A model generated the notes under the pieces. The model made no database searches, was not told where the DNA came from, and was given only the letters and a program-made list of their open reading frames with translations. Positions 9,301 through 20,692 of a stretch of 64,000 nt of DNA are shown here, in pieces. How positions within the stretch are numbered: the first letter of the stretch is position 1; the number at the start of each line of letters is the position of its first letter. A program made the translations under genes and the position numbers. The DNA lies in NCBI GenBank assembly GCA_035771175.1, contig CM069603.1, positions 22,606,286 through 22,670,285 of the forward strand. Reading direction: 5' to 3'. This DNA comes from Paratinospora sagittata. Lineage: Eukaryota; Streptophyta; Magnoliopsida; Ranunculales; Menispermaceae.

Positions 9301-9377
9301 TGTAAAAGACACAAAATATATTCCTAATATTTTTTAAGATTTATGCCTTGTCTGCTAGACATTAGTTTCGAGTTTTC

Positions 9378-9593
9378 TGTTGATGTTTATGCCATCATGA
9401 AATTTTCTTCATTAGTGAGTTGATGCATATATGTCGTATTCACATAGAAATGTATTGACATATTTAATCATAACTATATAGTTTTTGTTGATGTTTATGC
9501 CATCATGAAATTTTCTTCATTAGTGAGTTGATGCATATATGTCGTATTCACATAGAAATGTATTGGCATATTTAATCATAATTATATAGTTTC
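9378..9593 (-). repeat. 108-bp direct tandem duplication in the leader
   Basis: Two units start at 9378 and 9486. Both begin TGTTGATGTTTATGCC and end near ACTATATAGTTT or ATTATATAGTTT. Only a few bases differ (for example ATTGACATA against ATTGGCATA), so the duplication is fairly recent. It lies inside the proposed leader intron. Confidence 0.9.
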
Positions 9594-9687
9594 CATAAAG
9601 CCACTATATATAAAATCATATATAGGTGTTTTTAATCCAAATCGTAACTATATATAAAAGTCATATATATATAGAGTGATAAATAAT

Positions 9688-9885
9688 ATTTTTTTTTTTT
9701 TTTCCGAATATTTAATTTTCGAAAAAAAAAATTAAATTTTTTTTTTTTTTTTTCCGAATAGTTATGTTTTCGAAAAAAAAAAATTTTTTTTTTTCAATTT
9801 TTTTTTTTCGAATAGTTATGTTTTCGAAAAAAAAAAAAAATTTTCAAATTTCTATTTATTTATTTATTTATTTATTTATTTTTTT
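9688..9885 (-). repeat. Low-complexity A/T tracts and ATTT microsatellite
   Basis: Long T runs alternate with A runs around TTCCGAATA and TTTTCGAAAA, in about three degenerate units. The adjacent A and T runs could pair as hairpins. A pure ATTT microsatellite follows at about 9853-9880. Assembly and read accuracy are likely to be lowest here. Confidence 0.85.
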
Positions 9886-9887
9886 AT

Positions 9888-9896
9888 ACGTACCTC
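9888..9896 (-). promoter_or_regulatory. Candidate 5' splice site in the leader
   Basis: The minus strand reads GAGGTACGT, a close match to the plant donor consensus AG/GTAAGT, with the GT at 9893-9892. It is followed at once by A/T-rich DNA, as in plant introns. Joined to the acceptor at 9281 it gives a 613-nt leader intron; joined to the acceptor at 6901 it skips ORF1. Confidence 0.4.
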
Positions 9897-10145
9897 ATAT
9901 ACACTAATGTATATAGATACATATATTCAATAATAACTACACATATAGTTTCTACTAATTTTTGACTATATGTATATTTAAGTCAAACTATATAAAAATC
10001 ATATAGTTTTCTAGATATATATATTTAATGCAAATCTCAACTATATATAATTGACGTATGTATATATAGTTCTAGAGATATATATATCTAATAACATTTT
10101 TTTCTTCCCCTAATTTGGTGGACTTGGGCGGGCCATGGACCGTAC
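9897..10145 (-). other. AT-rich untranslated leader between PBS and proposed donor
   Basis: The segment is rich in TATATA stretches near 9901-10090, then becomes more GC-rich (GGTGGACTTGGGCGGGCC, + strand) close to the PBS. No ORF is visible. It is probably 5' leader RNA and could carry the packaging or dimerisation signal; that is inference from position only. Confidence 0.6.
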
Positions 10146-10157
10146 GCTCTGATACCA
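10146..10157 (-). other. Primer binding site for initiator-Met tRNA
   Basis: The minus strand reads TGGTATCAGAGC, the usual plant PBS complementary to the 3' end of initiator tRNA-Met. It begins 5 nt after the end of the 5' LTR (10163). This fixes the transcription direction and the LTR boundary. Confidence 0.93.
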
Positions 10158-10964
10158 TTAAATGTCACACCCCGCCCGGACGCGCCTTAAACCGGCGGTA
10201 CACTCTCGGACGGGGCGCGCATTTGGAACAATCACAATGGTAATAACAGAGTGCGCAACGGAAATACAATATACAGTACAAATCTGATTTCATATAATTC
10301 AGAATACTTTTGTACATAAAATGATCAAGGGAACATACTCCCAAAATTCCCAATGATTCATACAAAGGGTACAAAATGTGGGCCCCATAACCTGCACCCA
10401 GTCCACCCTAATTTCCTGTGAAATATTTGATAATATTGGAGTGAGCTTAACGCGCTCAGTGGGTAAATAGTGCATGAGTATAACAATTAATAAAGCATAC
10501 TTCAATATCAAATATCTTAAATACACATGTAAGCATCATAATCAATCAATATGTATGTATGCATGACACCGTCACGTATTAATGGTTTGATGAGCGTACA
10601 TCGCCTGAGTTCACGTACAGGTGTCCTTCCCCGGGCGTAGCCAGGTTCTCACTGTACGTCCCTCCTCAGGAACGATGCTCTGGATTCACGTACTGATGTC
10701 CCTCCCCGGCGTAGCCGAGTTCTCATGTACGTCCCTCTCCAGAGAAATAATATGAATAGTGAGCAATGCTTCTAACTATTCTATGAGTCATAAACCATAT
10801 ACGTCCCTAGGTGGTGATATGTATGATGCCAATGCATGAACTAGTTTAGTCTACTAGTCTGGTCTTTTCTTGACATTTATACTAAAAACTTAGAATGCGT
10901 GGAAAGGAGAAGAAAAATCACAAGAGAAGGTGATTTGGTGTGAGGAATGAGAAATGAGGAGGTT

Positions 10965-10974
10965 TCTTATATAG
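10965..10974 (-). promoter_or_regulatory. TATA box of the 5' LTR promoter
   Basis: The minus strand reads CTATATAAGA directly downstream of the U3 minisatellite. This copy would drive the element's transcript. The ~290-bp deletion begins about 85 nt further downstream, so the TATA box itself survives but the early transcribed region is altered. Confidence 0.75.
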
Positions 10975-10982
10975 AGATTTTT

Positions 10983-11221
10983 GCGCCTGAACGTTCTGGC
11001 ATGCGTCTGAACGTTCTGGCATTGCGCCTGAACGTTCTGGCATTGCGCCTGAACGTTCTGGCATGCGCCTGAACGTTCTGGCATGCGCCTGAACGTTCTG
11101 ACATGCGCCTGAACGTTCTGTCATGCGCCTAACGTTCTGGCATTGCGCCTGAATGTTCTGGCAGGCGCCTGAACGTTCTGGCATTGCGCCTGAACGTTCT
11201 GTCACGCGCCTGAACGTTCGG
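10983..11221 (-). repeat. U3 minisatellite, 12 copies
   Basis: Twelve units of the GCCTGAACGTTCTGGC type occur at 20-22-bp spacing. Several are variants: one begins GTCTGAACG, one lacks a G (GCCTAACG), one reads GAATGTTC and two end TCTGTCA. The array is more degenerate than those in the other two LTRs. Confidence 0.92.
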
Positions 11222-11250
11222 GCGTTGCCCAAATAGTAAAAATTTCAAAT

Positions 11251-11288
<38 letters not shown>

Positions 11289-13810
11289 TGAAATACAGGG
11301 TATTACAGTAACCCCTCGATCATCTTAGCACTAAAACTCTGAAAATTGCAAAGTCTTCAAAATCACTTTCGATCTAGTATTTCATTTTGAAAAAAAATGT
11401 TTTCTGAAAGGTTTTAATCATAATTTTAATGAGTTTTGAATTATTTAAAAGTGTTTAATCTTATATCAAAGTGTTTTGAGTCAATGAAATGGTTCTTTAG
11501 TGTCAAAATATTAATTTTTCAAAAATAAGGCTATCCAGCAATTTGCACGTCTTAGACTAAAATCTTATATTTCTAACGAGAAAAATGTGGGCACTTCTGC
11601 TCGCTCGATTTTTCTGTTCCTTCACAGTTTTGCCAGGTTATCTTAATCGAAATATTCTCTAGTAACACCTAGATGATTCCCATTGTCTCGCACGCCCAAA
11701 AAACTTTAGATTGAACAATGTTTTGAATTCAAATCATTTTTTAGTACTCTTGCTCTTTAACCTTCAACTTCAAATTTTATAAAACACTTATTCTCTGATT
11801 TTCAAAAATACAACACGCACGATATTTGCAAGTTAGATTGAGCTTTTCGAAGAATTTTTCAAGAGAAGAAAGTAATGATTCTTGCCTTTGCAAAAAAGGC
11901 TTCGAATTGAATCAAAATTGCAATCAGTCTTGATGTTCAGCTAGTTCTTCATTTTATCCCTTGTGTGCTAAGATTTGCAGAGGCTATCCATTGTTTAAAA
12001 CTCTAAGTATATGAAGTGGTCTCGGTAAGATAACACATCAAAAAGGAACACATTACCTGTTTTGCGTCAAGAACCCATCAAACAATAGCTTTCGAATTCT
12101 ACAAAGATCAAGCTCGAAGAACGAAGACATATCTCATGTCTAATGCATTAGTTTGATCTTTGGTGTGTAGGGTAACCGCTCGATCACTCTCCGCACTAAA
12201 ACTCTGAAAATTGCAAAGTCTTCAAAATCACTTTCGATATAGTATTTCATTTTGAAAAAAATGTTTTCTGAAAGGTTTTAATCATAATTTTAATGAGTTT
12301 TGAATTATTTAAAAGTGTTTAATCTTATATCAAAGTGTTTTGAGTCAATGAAATGGTTCTTTAGTGTCAAAATATTAATTTTTCAAAAATAAGGCTATCC
12401 AGCAATTGGCACGTCTTAGACTAAAATCTAATATTTCTAACGAGAAAAATGTGGGCACTTCTGCTTGCTCGATTTTTCTATTCCTTCACAGTTTTGCCAG
12501 GTTATCTTAATCGAAATATTCTCTAATAACACCTAGATGATTCCCATTGTCTCGCACGCCCAAAAAACTTTAGATTGAACAATGTTTTGAATTCAAATCA
12601 TTTTGTACTACTCTTGCTCTTTAACCTTCAACTTCAAATTTTATAAAACACTCATTCTATGATTTTCAAAAATACAACACGCACGATATTTGCAAGTTAG
12701 ATTGAGCTTTTCGAAGAGTTTTTCAAGAGAAGAAAGTAATGATTCTTGCCTTTGCAAAAAAAGGCTTCGAATTGAATCAAAATTGCAATCTGTCTTGATG
12801 TTCAGCTAGTTCTTCATTTTATCCCTTGTGTGCGAAGATTTGCAGAGGCTATCCATTGTTTAAAACTCTAAGTATATGAAGTGGTCTCGATAAGATAACA
12901 CATCAAAAAGGAACACAGCACCTGTTTTGCATCAAGAACACATCAAACAATAGCTTTCGAATTCTACAAAGATCAAGCTCGAAGAATGAAGACATATCTC
13001 ATGTCTAATGCATTAGTTTGATCTCTGGTGTTTAGGGTAACCCCTCGATCAATCTCAGCACTAAAACTCTGAAAATTGCAAAGTCTTCAAAATCACTTTC
13101 CATATAGTATTTCATTTTGAAAAAAATGTTTTCTGAAAGGTTTTAATCATAATTTTAATGAGTTTTGAAATATTTAAAAGTGTTTAATCTTATATCAAAG
13201 TGTTTTGAGTCAATGAAATGGTTCTTTAGTGTCAAAATATTAATTTTTCAAAAATAAGGCTATCCAGCAATTTGCACGTCTTAGACTAAAATCTTATATT
13301 TCTAACGAGAAAAATGTGGGCACTTCTGCTTGCTCGAATTTTCTATTCCTTCACAGTTTTGCCAGGTTATCTTAATTGAAATATTCTCTAGTAACACTTA
13401 TATGATTCCCATTGTCTCGCACGCCCAAAAAACTTTAGATTGAACAATATTTTGAATTCAAATCATTTTTTAGTACTCTTGCTCTTTAACCTTCAACTTC
13501 AAATTTTATAAAACACTCATTCTCTGATTTTCAAAAATTCAACACGCACGATATTTGCAAGTTAGATTGAGCTTTACGAAGAGTTTTTCAAGAGAAGAAA
13601 GTAATGATTCTTGCCTTTGCAAAAAAGGCTTCGAATTGAATCAAAATTGCAATCTGTCTTGATGTTCAGCTAGTTCTTCATTTTATCCCTTGTGTGCTAA
13701 GGTTTGCAGAGGCTATCCATTGTTTAAACTCTAAGTATATGAAGTGGTCTCGATAAGATAACACATCAAAAAGGAGCACATCACCTGTTTTGCATCAAGA
13801 ACACATCAAA

Positions 13811-13850
13811 CAATAGCTTTCGAATTTGATCTCTGGTGTGTAGGGTAACC
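13811..13850 (+). repeat. 55-bp deletion variant of the satellite monomer
   Basis: TTTCGAATT joins TGATCTCTGG, removing the 55 bp that carry the phase marker. Exactly the same junction is found at 838-850, beside the retrotransposon. The shared junction means the deleted form arose once and was then copied within the array. Confidence 0.9.
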
Positions 13851-15518
13851 CCTCGATCAATCTCAGCACTAAAACTCTAAAAATTGCAAAGTCTTCAAAA
13901 TCACTTTCGATCTAGTATTTCATTTTGAAAAAAATGTTTTCTGAAAGGTTTTAATCATAATTTTAATGAGTTTTGAATTATTTAAAAGTGTTTAATCTTA
14001 TATCAAAGTGTTTTGAGTCAATGAAATGGTTCTTTAGTGTCAAAATATTAGTTTTTCAAAAATAAGGCTATCCAGCAATTTGCACGTCTTAGACTAAAAA
14101 CTTATATTTCTAACGAGAAAAATGTGGGCACTTCTGCTCGCTCGATTTTTCTGTTCCTTCACAGTTTTGCCAGGTTATCTTAATTGAAATATTCTCTAGT
14201 AACACCTAGATGATTCCCATTGTCTCGCACGCCCAAAAAACTTTAGATTGAACAATGTTTTGAATTCAAATCATTTTTTAGTACTCTTGCTCTTTAACCT
14301 TCAACTTCAAATTTTATAAAACACTCATTCTCTGATTTTCAAAAATTCAACACGCACGATATTTGCAAGTTAGATTGAGCTTTTCGAAGAGTTTTTCAAG
14401 AGAAGAAAGTAATGATTCTTGCCTTTGAAAAAAAGGCATCGAATTGAATCAAAATTGCAATTTGTCTTGATGTTCAGCTAGTTCTTCATTTTATCCCTTG
14501 TGTGCTAAGATTTGCAGAGGCTATCCATTGTCTAAAACTCTAAGTATATGAAGTGGTCTCGGTAAGATAACACATCAAAGAGGAACACATCACCTGTTTT
14601 GCATCAAGAACACACCAAACAATTGCTTTCGAATTCTACAATGATCAAGCTCGAAGAACGAAGGCATATCTCATGTCTAATGCATTAGTTTGATCTTTGG
14701 TGTGTAGGGTAACCGCTCGATCACTCTCAGCACTAAAACTCTGAAAATTGCAAAGTCTTCAAAATCACTTTCGATATAGTATTTCATTTTGAAAAAAATG
14801 TTTTCTGAAAGGTTTTAATGATAATTTTAATGAGTTTTGAATTATTTAAAAGTGTTTAATCTTATATCAAAGTGTTTTGAGTCAATGAAATGGTTCTTTA
14901 GTGTCAAAATATTAATTTTTCAAAAATAAGGCTATCCAGCAATTTGCACGTCTTAGACTAAAATCTTATATTTCTAACTAGAAAAATGTGGGCATTTCTG
15001 CTAGCTCGATTTTTCTATTCCTTCACAGTTATGCCAGGTTATCTTAATTGAAATATTCTCTAGTAACACCTAGATGATTCCCATTGTCTCGCATGCCCAA
15101 AAAACTTTAGATTGAACAATGTTTTGAATTCAAATCATTTTTTAGTACTCTTGCTCTTTAACCTTCAACTTCAAATTTTATAAAACACTCATTCTCTGAT
15201 TTTCAAAAATTCAACACGCACGATATTTGCAAGTTAGATTGAGCTTTTCGAAGAGTTTTCAAGAGAAGAAAGTAATGATTCTTGCCTTTGCAAAAAAAGG
15301 CTTCGAATTGAATCAAAATTGCAATCTGTCTTGATGTTCAGCTAGTTCTTCATTTTATCCCTTGTGTGCTAAGATTTGCAGAGGCTATCCATTGTTTAAA
15401 ACTCTAAGTATATGAAGTGGTCTCGATAAGATAACACATCAAAAATGAACACATCACCTGTTTTGCATCAAGAACACATCTAACAATAGCTTTCGAATTC
15501 TACAAAGATCAAGCTCGA

Positions 15519-18500
15519 AGAACGAAGGCATATCTCATGTCTAATGCATTAGTTTGATCTCTGGTGTGTAGGGTAACCCCTCGCTCAATCTCAGCACTAA
15601 AATTCTGAAAATTGCAAAGTCTTCAAAATCACTTTCGATATAGTATTTCATTTTGAAAAAAAATGTTTTCTGAAAGGTTTTAATCATAATTTTAATGAGT
15701 TTTCAATTATTTAAAAGTGTTTAATCTTATATCAAAGTGGTATGAGTCAATGAAATGGTTCTTTAGTGTCAAAATATTAATTTTTCAAAAATAAGGCTAT
15801 CCAGCAATTTTCACGTCTTAGACTAAAACCTAATATTTCTAACGAGAAAAATGTGGGCACTTCTGCTTGCTCAATTTTTCTATTCCTTCACAGTTTTGCC
15901 AGGTTATCTTAATTGAAATATTCTCTAGTAACACCTAGATGATTCCCATTGTCGTGCCCAAAAATCTTTAGATTGAACAATGTTTTGAATTCAAATCATT
16001 TTGTAGTACTCTTGCTCTTTAACCTTCAACTTCAAATTTTATAAAACACTCATTCTCTGATTTTCAAAATTACAACACGCACGATATTTGCAAGTTAGAT
16101 TGAGCTTTTCGAAGAGTTTTTCAAGAGAAGAAAGTAATGATTCTTGCCTTTGCAAAAAAAGGCTTCGAATTGAATCAAAATTGCAATCTGTCTTGATGTT
16201 CAGCTAGTTCTTCATTTTATCCCTTGTGTGCTAAGATTTGCAGAGGCTATCCATTGTTTAAAACTCTAAGTATATGAAGTGGTCTCGATAAGATAACACA
16301 TCAAAAATGAACACATCACCTGTTTTGCATCAAGAACACATCTAACAATAGCTTTCGAATTCTACAAAGATCAAGCTCGAAGAACGAAGGCATATCTCAT
16401 GTCTAATGCATTAGTTTGATCTCTGGTGTGTAGGGTAACCCCTCGCTCAATCTCAGCACTAAAATTCTGAAAATTGTAAAGTCTTCAAAATCACTTTCGA
16501 TATAGTATTTCATTTTGAAAAAAAATGTTTTCTGAAAGGTTTTAATCATAATTTTAATGAGTTTTCAATTATTTAAAAGTGTTTAATCTTATATCAAAGT
16601 GGTATGAGTCAATGAAATGGTTCTTTAGTGTCAAAATATTAATTTTTCAAAAATAAGGCTATCCAGCAATTTTCACGTCTTAGACTAAAATCTAATATTT
16701 CTAACGAGAAAAATGTGGGCACTTCTGCTTGCTCAATTTTTCTATTCCTTCACAGTTTTGCCAGGTTATCTTAATTGAAATATTCTCTAGTAACACCTAG
16801 ATGATTCCCATTGTGGTGCCCAAAAATCTTTAGATTGAACAATGTTTTGAATTCAAATCATTTTGTAGTACTCTTGCTCTTTAACCTTCAACTTCAAATT
16901 TTATAAAACACACATTCTCTGATTTTCAAAAATACAACACGCACGATATTTGCAAGTTAGATTGAGCTTTTCGAAGAGTTTTTCAAGAGAAGAAAGTAAT
17001 GATTCTTGCCTTTGCAAAAAAAGGCTTCGAATTGAATCAAAATTGCAATCTGTCTTGATGTTCAGCTAGTTCTTCATTTTATCCCTTGTGTGCTAAGATT
17101 TGCAGAGGCTATCCATTGTTTAAAACTCTAAGTATATGAAGTGGTCTCGGTAAGATAACACATCAAAAAGGAACACATTACCTGTTTTGCATCAAGAACA
17201 CATCAAACAATAGCTTTCGAATTCTACAAAGATCAAGCTCGAAGAACGAAGACATATCTCATGTCTAATGCATTAGTTTGATCTTTGGTGTGTAGGGTAA
17301 CCGCTCGATCACTCTCAGCACTAAAACTCTGAAAATTGCAAAGTCTTCAAAATCACTTTCGATATAGTATTTCATTTTGAAAAAAATGTTTTCTGAAAGG
17401 TTTTAATCATAATTTTTTTGAGTTTTGAATTATTTAAAAGTGTTTAATCTTATATCAAAGTGTTTTGAGTCAACGAAATGGTTCTTTAGTGTCAAAATAT
17501 TAATTTTTCAAAAATAAGGCTATCCAGCAATTTGCACGTCTTAGACTAAAATCTTATATTTCTAACGAGAAAAATGTGGGCATTTCTGCTAGCTCGATTT
17601 TTCTATTCCTTCACAGTTTTGCCAGGTTATCTTAATTGAAATATTCTCTAGTAACACCTAGTGATTCCCATTGTCTCGCACGCCCAAAAAACTTTAGATT
17701 GAACAATGTTTTGAATTCAAATCATTTTTTAGTACTCTTGCTCTTTAACCTTCAACTTCAAATTTTATAAAACACTCATTCTCTGATTTTCAAAAATTCA
17801 ACACGCACGATATTTGCAAGTTAGATTGAGCTTTTCGAAGAGTTTTCAAGAGAAGAAAGTAATGATTCTTGCCTTTGCAAAAAAAGGCTTCGAATTGAAT
17901 CAAAATTGCAATCTGTCTTGATGTTCAGCTAGTTCTTCATTTTATCCCTTGTGTGCTAAGATTTGCAGAGGCTATCCATTGTTTAAAACTCTAAGTATAT
18001 GAAGTGGTCTCGATAAGATAACACATCAAAAATGAACACATCACCTGTTTTGCATCAAGAACACATCTAAGAATAGCTTTCGAATTCTACAAAGATCAAG
18101 CTCGAAGAACGAAGGCATATCTCATGTCTAATGCATTAGTTTGATCTCTGGTGTGTAGGGTAACCCCTCGCTCAATCTCAGCACTAAAATTCTGAAAATT
18201 GCAAAGTCTTCAAAATCACTTTCGATATAGTATTTCATTTTGAAAAAAAATGTTTTCTGAAAGGTTTTAATCATAATTTTAATGAGTTTTCAATTATTTA
18301 AAAGTGTTTAATCTTATATCAAAGTGGTATGAGTCAATGAAATGGTTCTTTAGTGTCAAAATATTAATTTTTCAAAAATAAGGCTATCCAGCAATTTTCA
18401 CGTCTTAGACTAAAACCTAATATTTCTAACGAGAAAAATGTGGGCACTTCTGCTTGCTCAATTTTTCTATTCCTTCACAGTTTTGCCAGGTTATCTTAAT

Positions 18501-20692
18501 TGAAATATTCTCTAGTAACACCTAGATGATTCCCATTGTCGTGCCCAAAAATCTTTAGATTGAACAATGTTTTGAATTCAAATCATTTTGTAGTACTCTT
18601 GCTCTTTAACCTTCAACTTCAAATTTTATAAAACACTCATTCTCTGATTTTCAAAATTACAACACGCACGATATTTGCAAGTTAGATTGAGCTTTTCGAA
18701 GAGTTTTTCAAGAGAAGAAAGTAATGATTCTTGCCTTTGCAAAAAAAGGCTTCGAATTGAATCAAAATTGCAATCTGTCTTGATGTTCAGCTAGTTCTTC
18801 ATTTTATCCCTTGTGTGCTAAGATTTGCAGAGGCTATCCATTGTTTAAAACTCTAAGTATATGAAGTGGTCTCGATAAGATAACACATCAAAAATGAACA
18901 CATCACCTGTTTTGCATCAAGAACACATCTAACAATAGCTTTCGAATTCTACAAAGATCAAGCTCGAAGAACGAAGGCATATCTCATGTCTAATGCATTA
19001 GTTTGATCTCTGGTGTGTAGGGTAACCCCTCGCTCAATCTCAGCACTAAAATTCTGAAAATTGTAAAGTCTTCAAAATCACTTTCGATATAGTATTTCAT
19101 TTTGAAAAAAAATGTTTTCTGAAAGGTTTTAATCATAATTTTAATGAGTTTTCAATTATTTAAAAGTGTTTAATCTTATATCAAAGTGGTATGAGTCAAT
19201 GAAATGGTTCTTTAGTGTCAAAATATTAATTTTTCAAAAATAAGGCTATCCAGCAATTTTCACGTCTTAGACTAAAATCTAATATTTCTAACGAGAAAAA
19301 TGTGGGCACTTCTGCTTGCTCAATTTTTCTATTCCTTCACAGTTTTGCCAGGTTATCTTAATTGAAATATTCTCTAGTAACACCTAGATGATTCCCATTG
19401 TGGTGCCCAAAAATCTTTAGATTGAACAATGTTTTGAATTCAAATCATTTTGTAGTACTCTTGCTCTTTAACCTTCAACTTCAAATTTTATAAAACACAC
19501 ATTCTCTGATTTTCAAAAATACAACACGCACGATATTTGCAAGTTAGATTGAGCTTTTCGAAGAGTTTTTCAAGAGAAGAAAGTAATGATTCTTGCCTTT
19601 GCAAAAAAAGGCTTCGAATTGAATCAAAATTGCAATCTGTCTTGATGTTCAGCTAGTTCTTCATTTTATCCCTTGTGTGCTAAGATTTGCAGAGGCTATC
19701 CATTGTTTAAAACTCTAAGTATATGAAGTGGTCTCGGTAAGATAACACATCAAAAAGGAACACATTACCTGTTTTGCATCAAGAACACATCAAACAATAG
19801 CTTTCGAATTCTACAAAGATCAAGCTCGAAGAACGAAGACATATCTCATGTCTAATGCATTAGTTTGATCTTTGGTGTGTAGGGTAACCGCTCGATCACT
19901 CTCAGCACTAAAACTCTGAAAATTGCAAAGTCTTCAAAATCACTTTCGATATAGTATTTCATTTTGAAAAAAATGTTTTCTGAAAGGTTTTAATCATAAT
20001 TTTTTTGAGTTTTGAATTATTTAAAAGTGTTTAATCTTATATCAAAGTGTTTTGAGTCAACGAAATGGTTCTTTAGTGTCAAAATATTAATTTTTCAAAA
20101 ATAAGGCTATCCAGCAATTTGCACGTCTTAGACTAAAATCTTATATTTCTAACGAGAAAAATGTGGGCATTTCTGCTAGCTCGATTTTTCTATTCCTTCA
20201 CAGTTTTGCCAGGTTATCTTAATTGAAATATTCTCTAGTAACACCTAGTGATTCCCATTGTCTCGCACGCCCAAAAAACTTTAGATTGAACAATGTTTTG
20301 AATTCAAATCATTTTTTAGTACTCTTGCTCTTTAACCTTCAACTTCAAATTTTATAAAACACTCATTCTCTGATTTTCAAATATACAACACGCACGATAT
20401 TTGCAAGTTAGATTGAGCTTTTCGAATAGCTTTTCAAGAGAAGAAAGTAATGATTCTTGCCTTTGCAAAAAAAGGCTTCGAATTGAATCAAAATTGCAAT
20501 CTGTCTTGATGTTCAGCTAGTTCTTCATTTTATCCGTTGTGTGCGAAGATTTGCAGAGGCTATCCATTGTTTAAAACTCTAAGTATATGAAGTGGTCTCG
20601 ATAAGATAACACATCAAAAAGGAACACATCACCTGTTTTGCATCAAGAACACATCAAACAATAGCTTTCGAATTCTACAAAGATCAAGCTCG
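15519..20692 (+). repeat. Two copies of a trimeric higher-order repeat (~2587 bp)
   Basis: Monomers starting at 15519, 16381 and 17243 reappear at 18106, 18968 and 19830 with the same private variants: GTGGTATGAGTC and CATTGTCGTGCCC in the first, CATTGTGGTGCCC and ACACACATTCTCT in the second, and ATAATTTTTTTGAG with CCTAGTGATTCC in the third. The match fades near 20380, inside the last monomer. This is a recent tandem duplication of three monomers. Confidence 0.9.

Larger units (their letters stand above)
866..11307 (-). mobile_element. Near-full-length Ty3/gypsy chromovirus-like LTR retrotransposon with an extra 5' ORF
   Basis: The element is about 10.4 kb, transcribed on the minus strand and inserted in satellite DNA. 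In transcription order it has a 5' LTR (11307-10163), an initiator-Met-type PBS, an AT-rich leader, an additional ORF (9273-7681), a spacer, a gag-pol ORF (6893-2502), a chromodomain remnant, a polypurine tract and a 3' LTR (2159-866). The domain order gag, protease, RT, RNase H, integrase, chromodomain is that of chromoviruses; the GPF motif plus downstream chromodomain resembles the plant Tekay/Del group. The right flank begins GTAAC. The left flank ends TAGGGT and joins LTR base 9, so the left target-duplication copy and 8 LTR bases appear to be deleted. The integrase, zinc-knuckle, chromodomain and 5' LTR lesions suggest it cannot move on its own now. Family assignment is by motif recognition only. 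Confidence 0.93.
10163..11307 (-). repeat. 5' LTR of the full-length element, internally deleted
   Basis: The LTR runs from TGTCACACC to GGTATTACA in + orientation and is 1145 bp, against 1545 bp for the solo LTR. About 290 bp are missing at about 10881, where GACATTTA joins ACTAAAAACTTA; the solo LTR has this region at 25712-26002. The loss includes the 45-bp duplication and sequence just downstream of the TATA box. The minisatellite has 12 units and the oligo-T tract (+ strand) is 34 nt. The right flank is satellite starting GTAAC. Confidence 0.93.

Noticed and set aside
9274..9312. Upstream ATG extending ORF1 by 13 codons
   Set aside because: The extension covers a pyrimidine tract and CAG that form a convincing splice acceptor; the ATG at 9273 follows directly.
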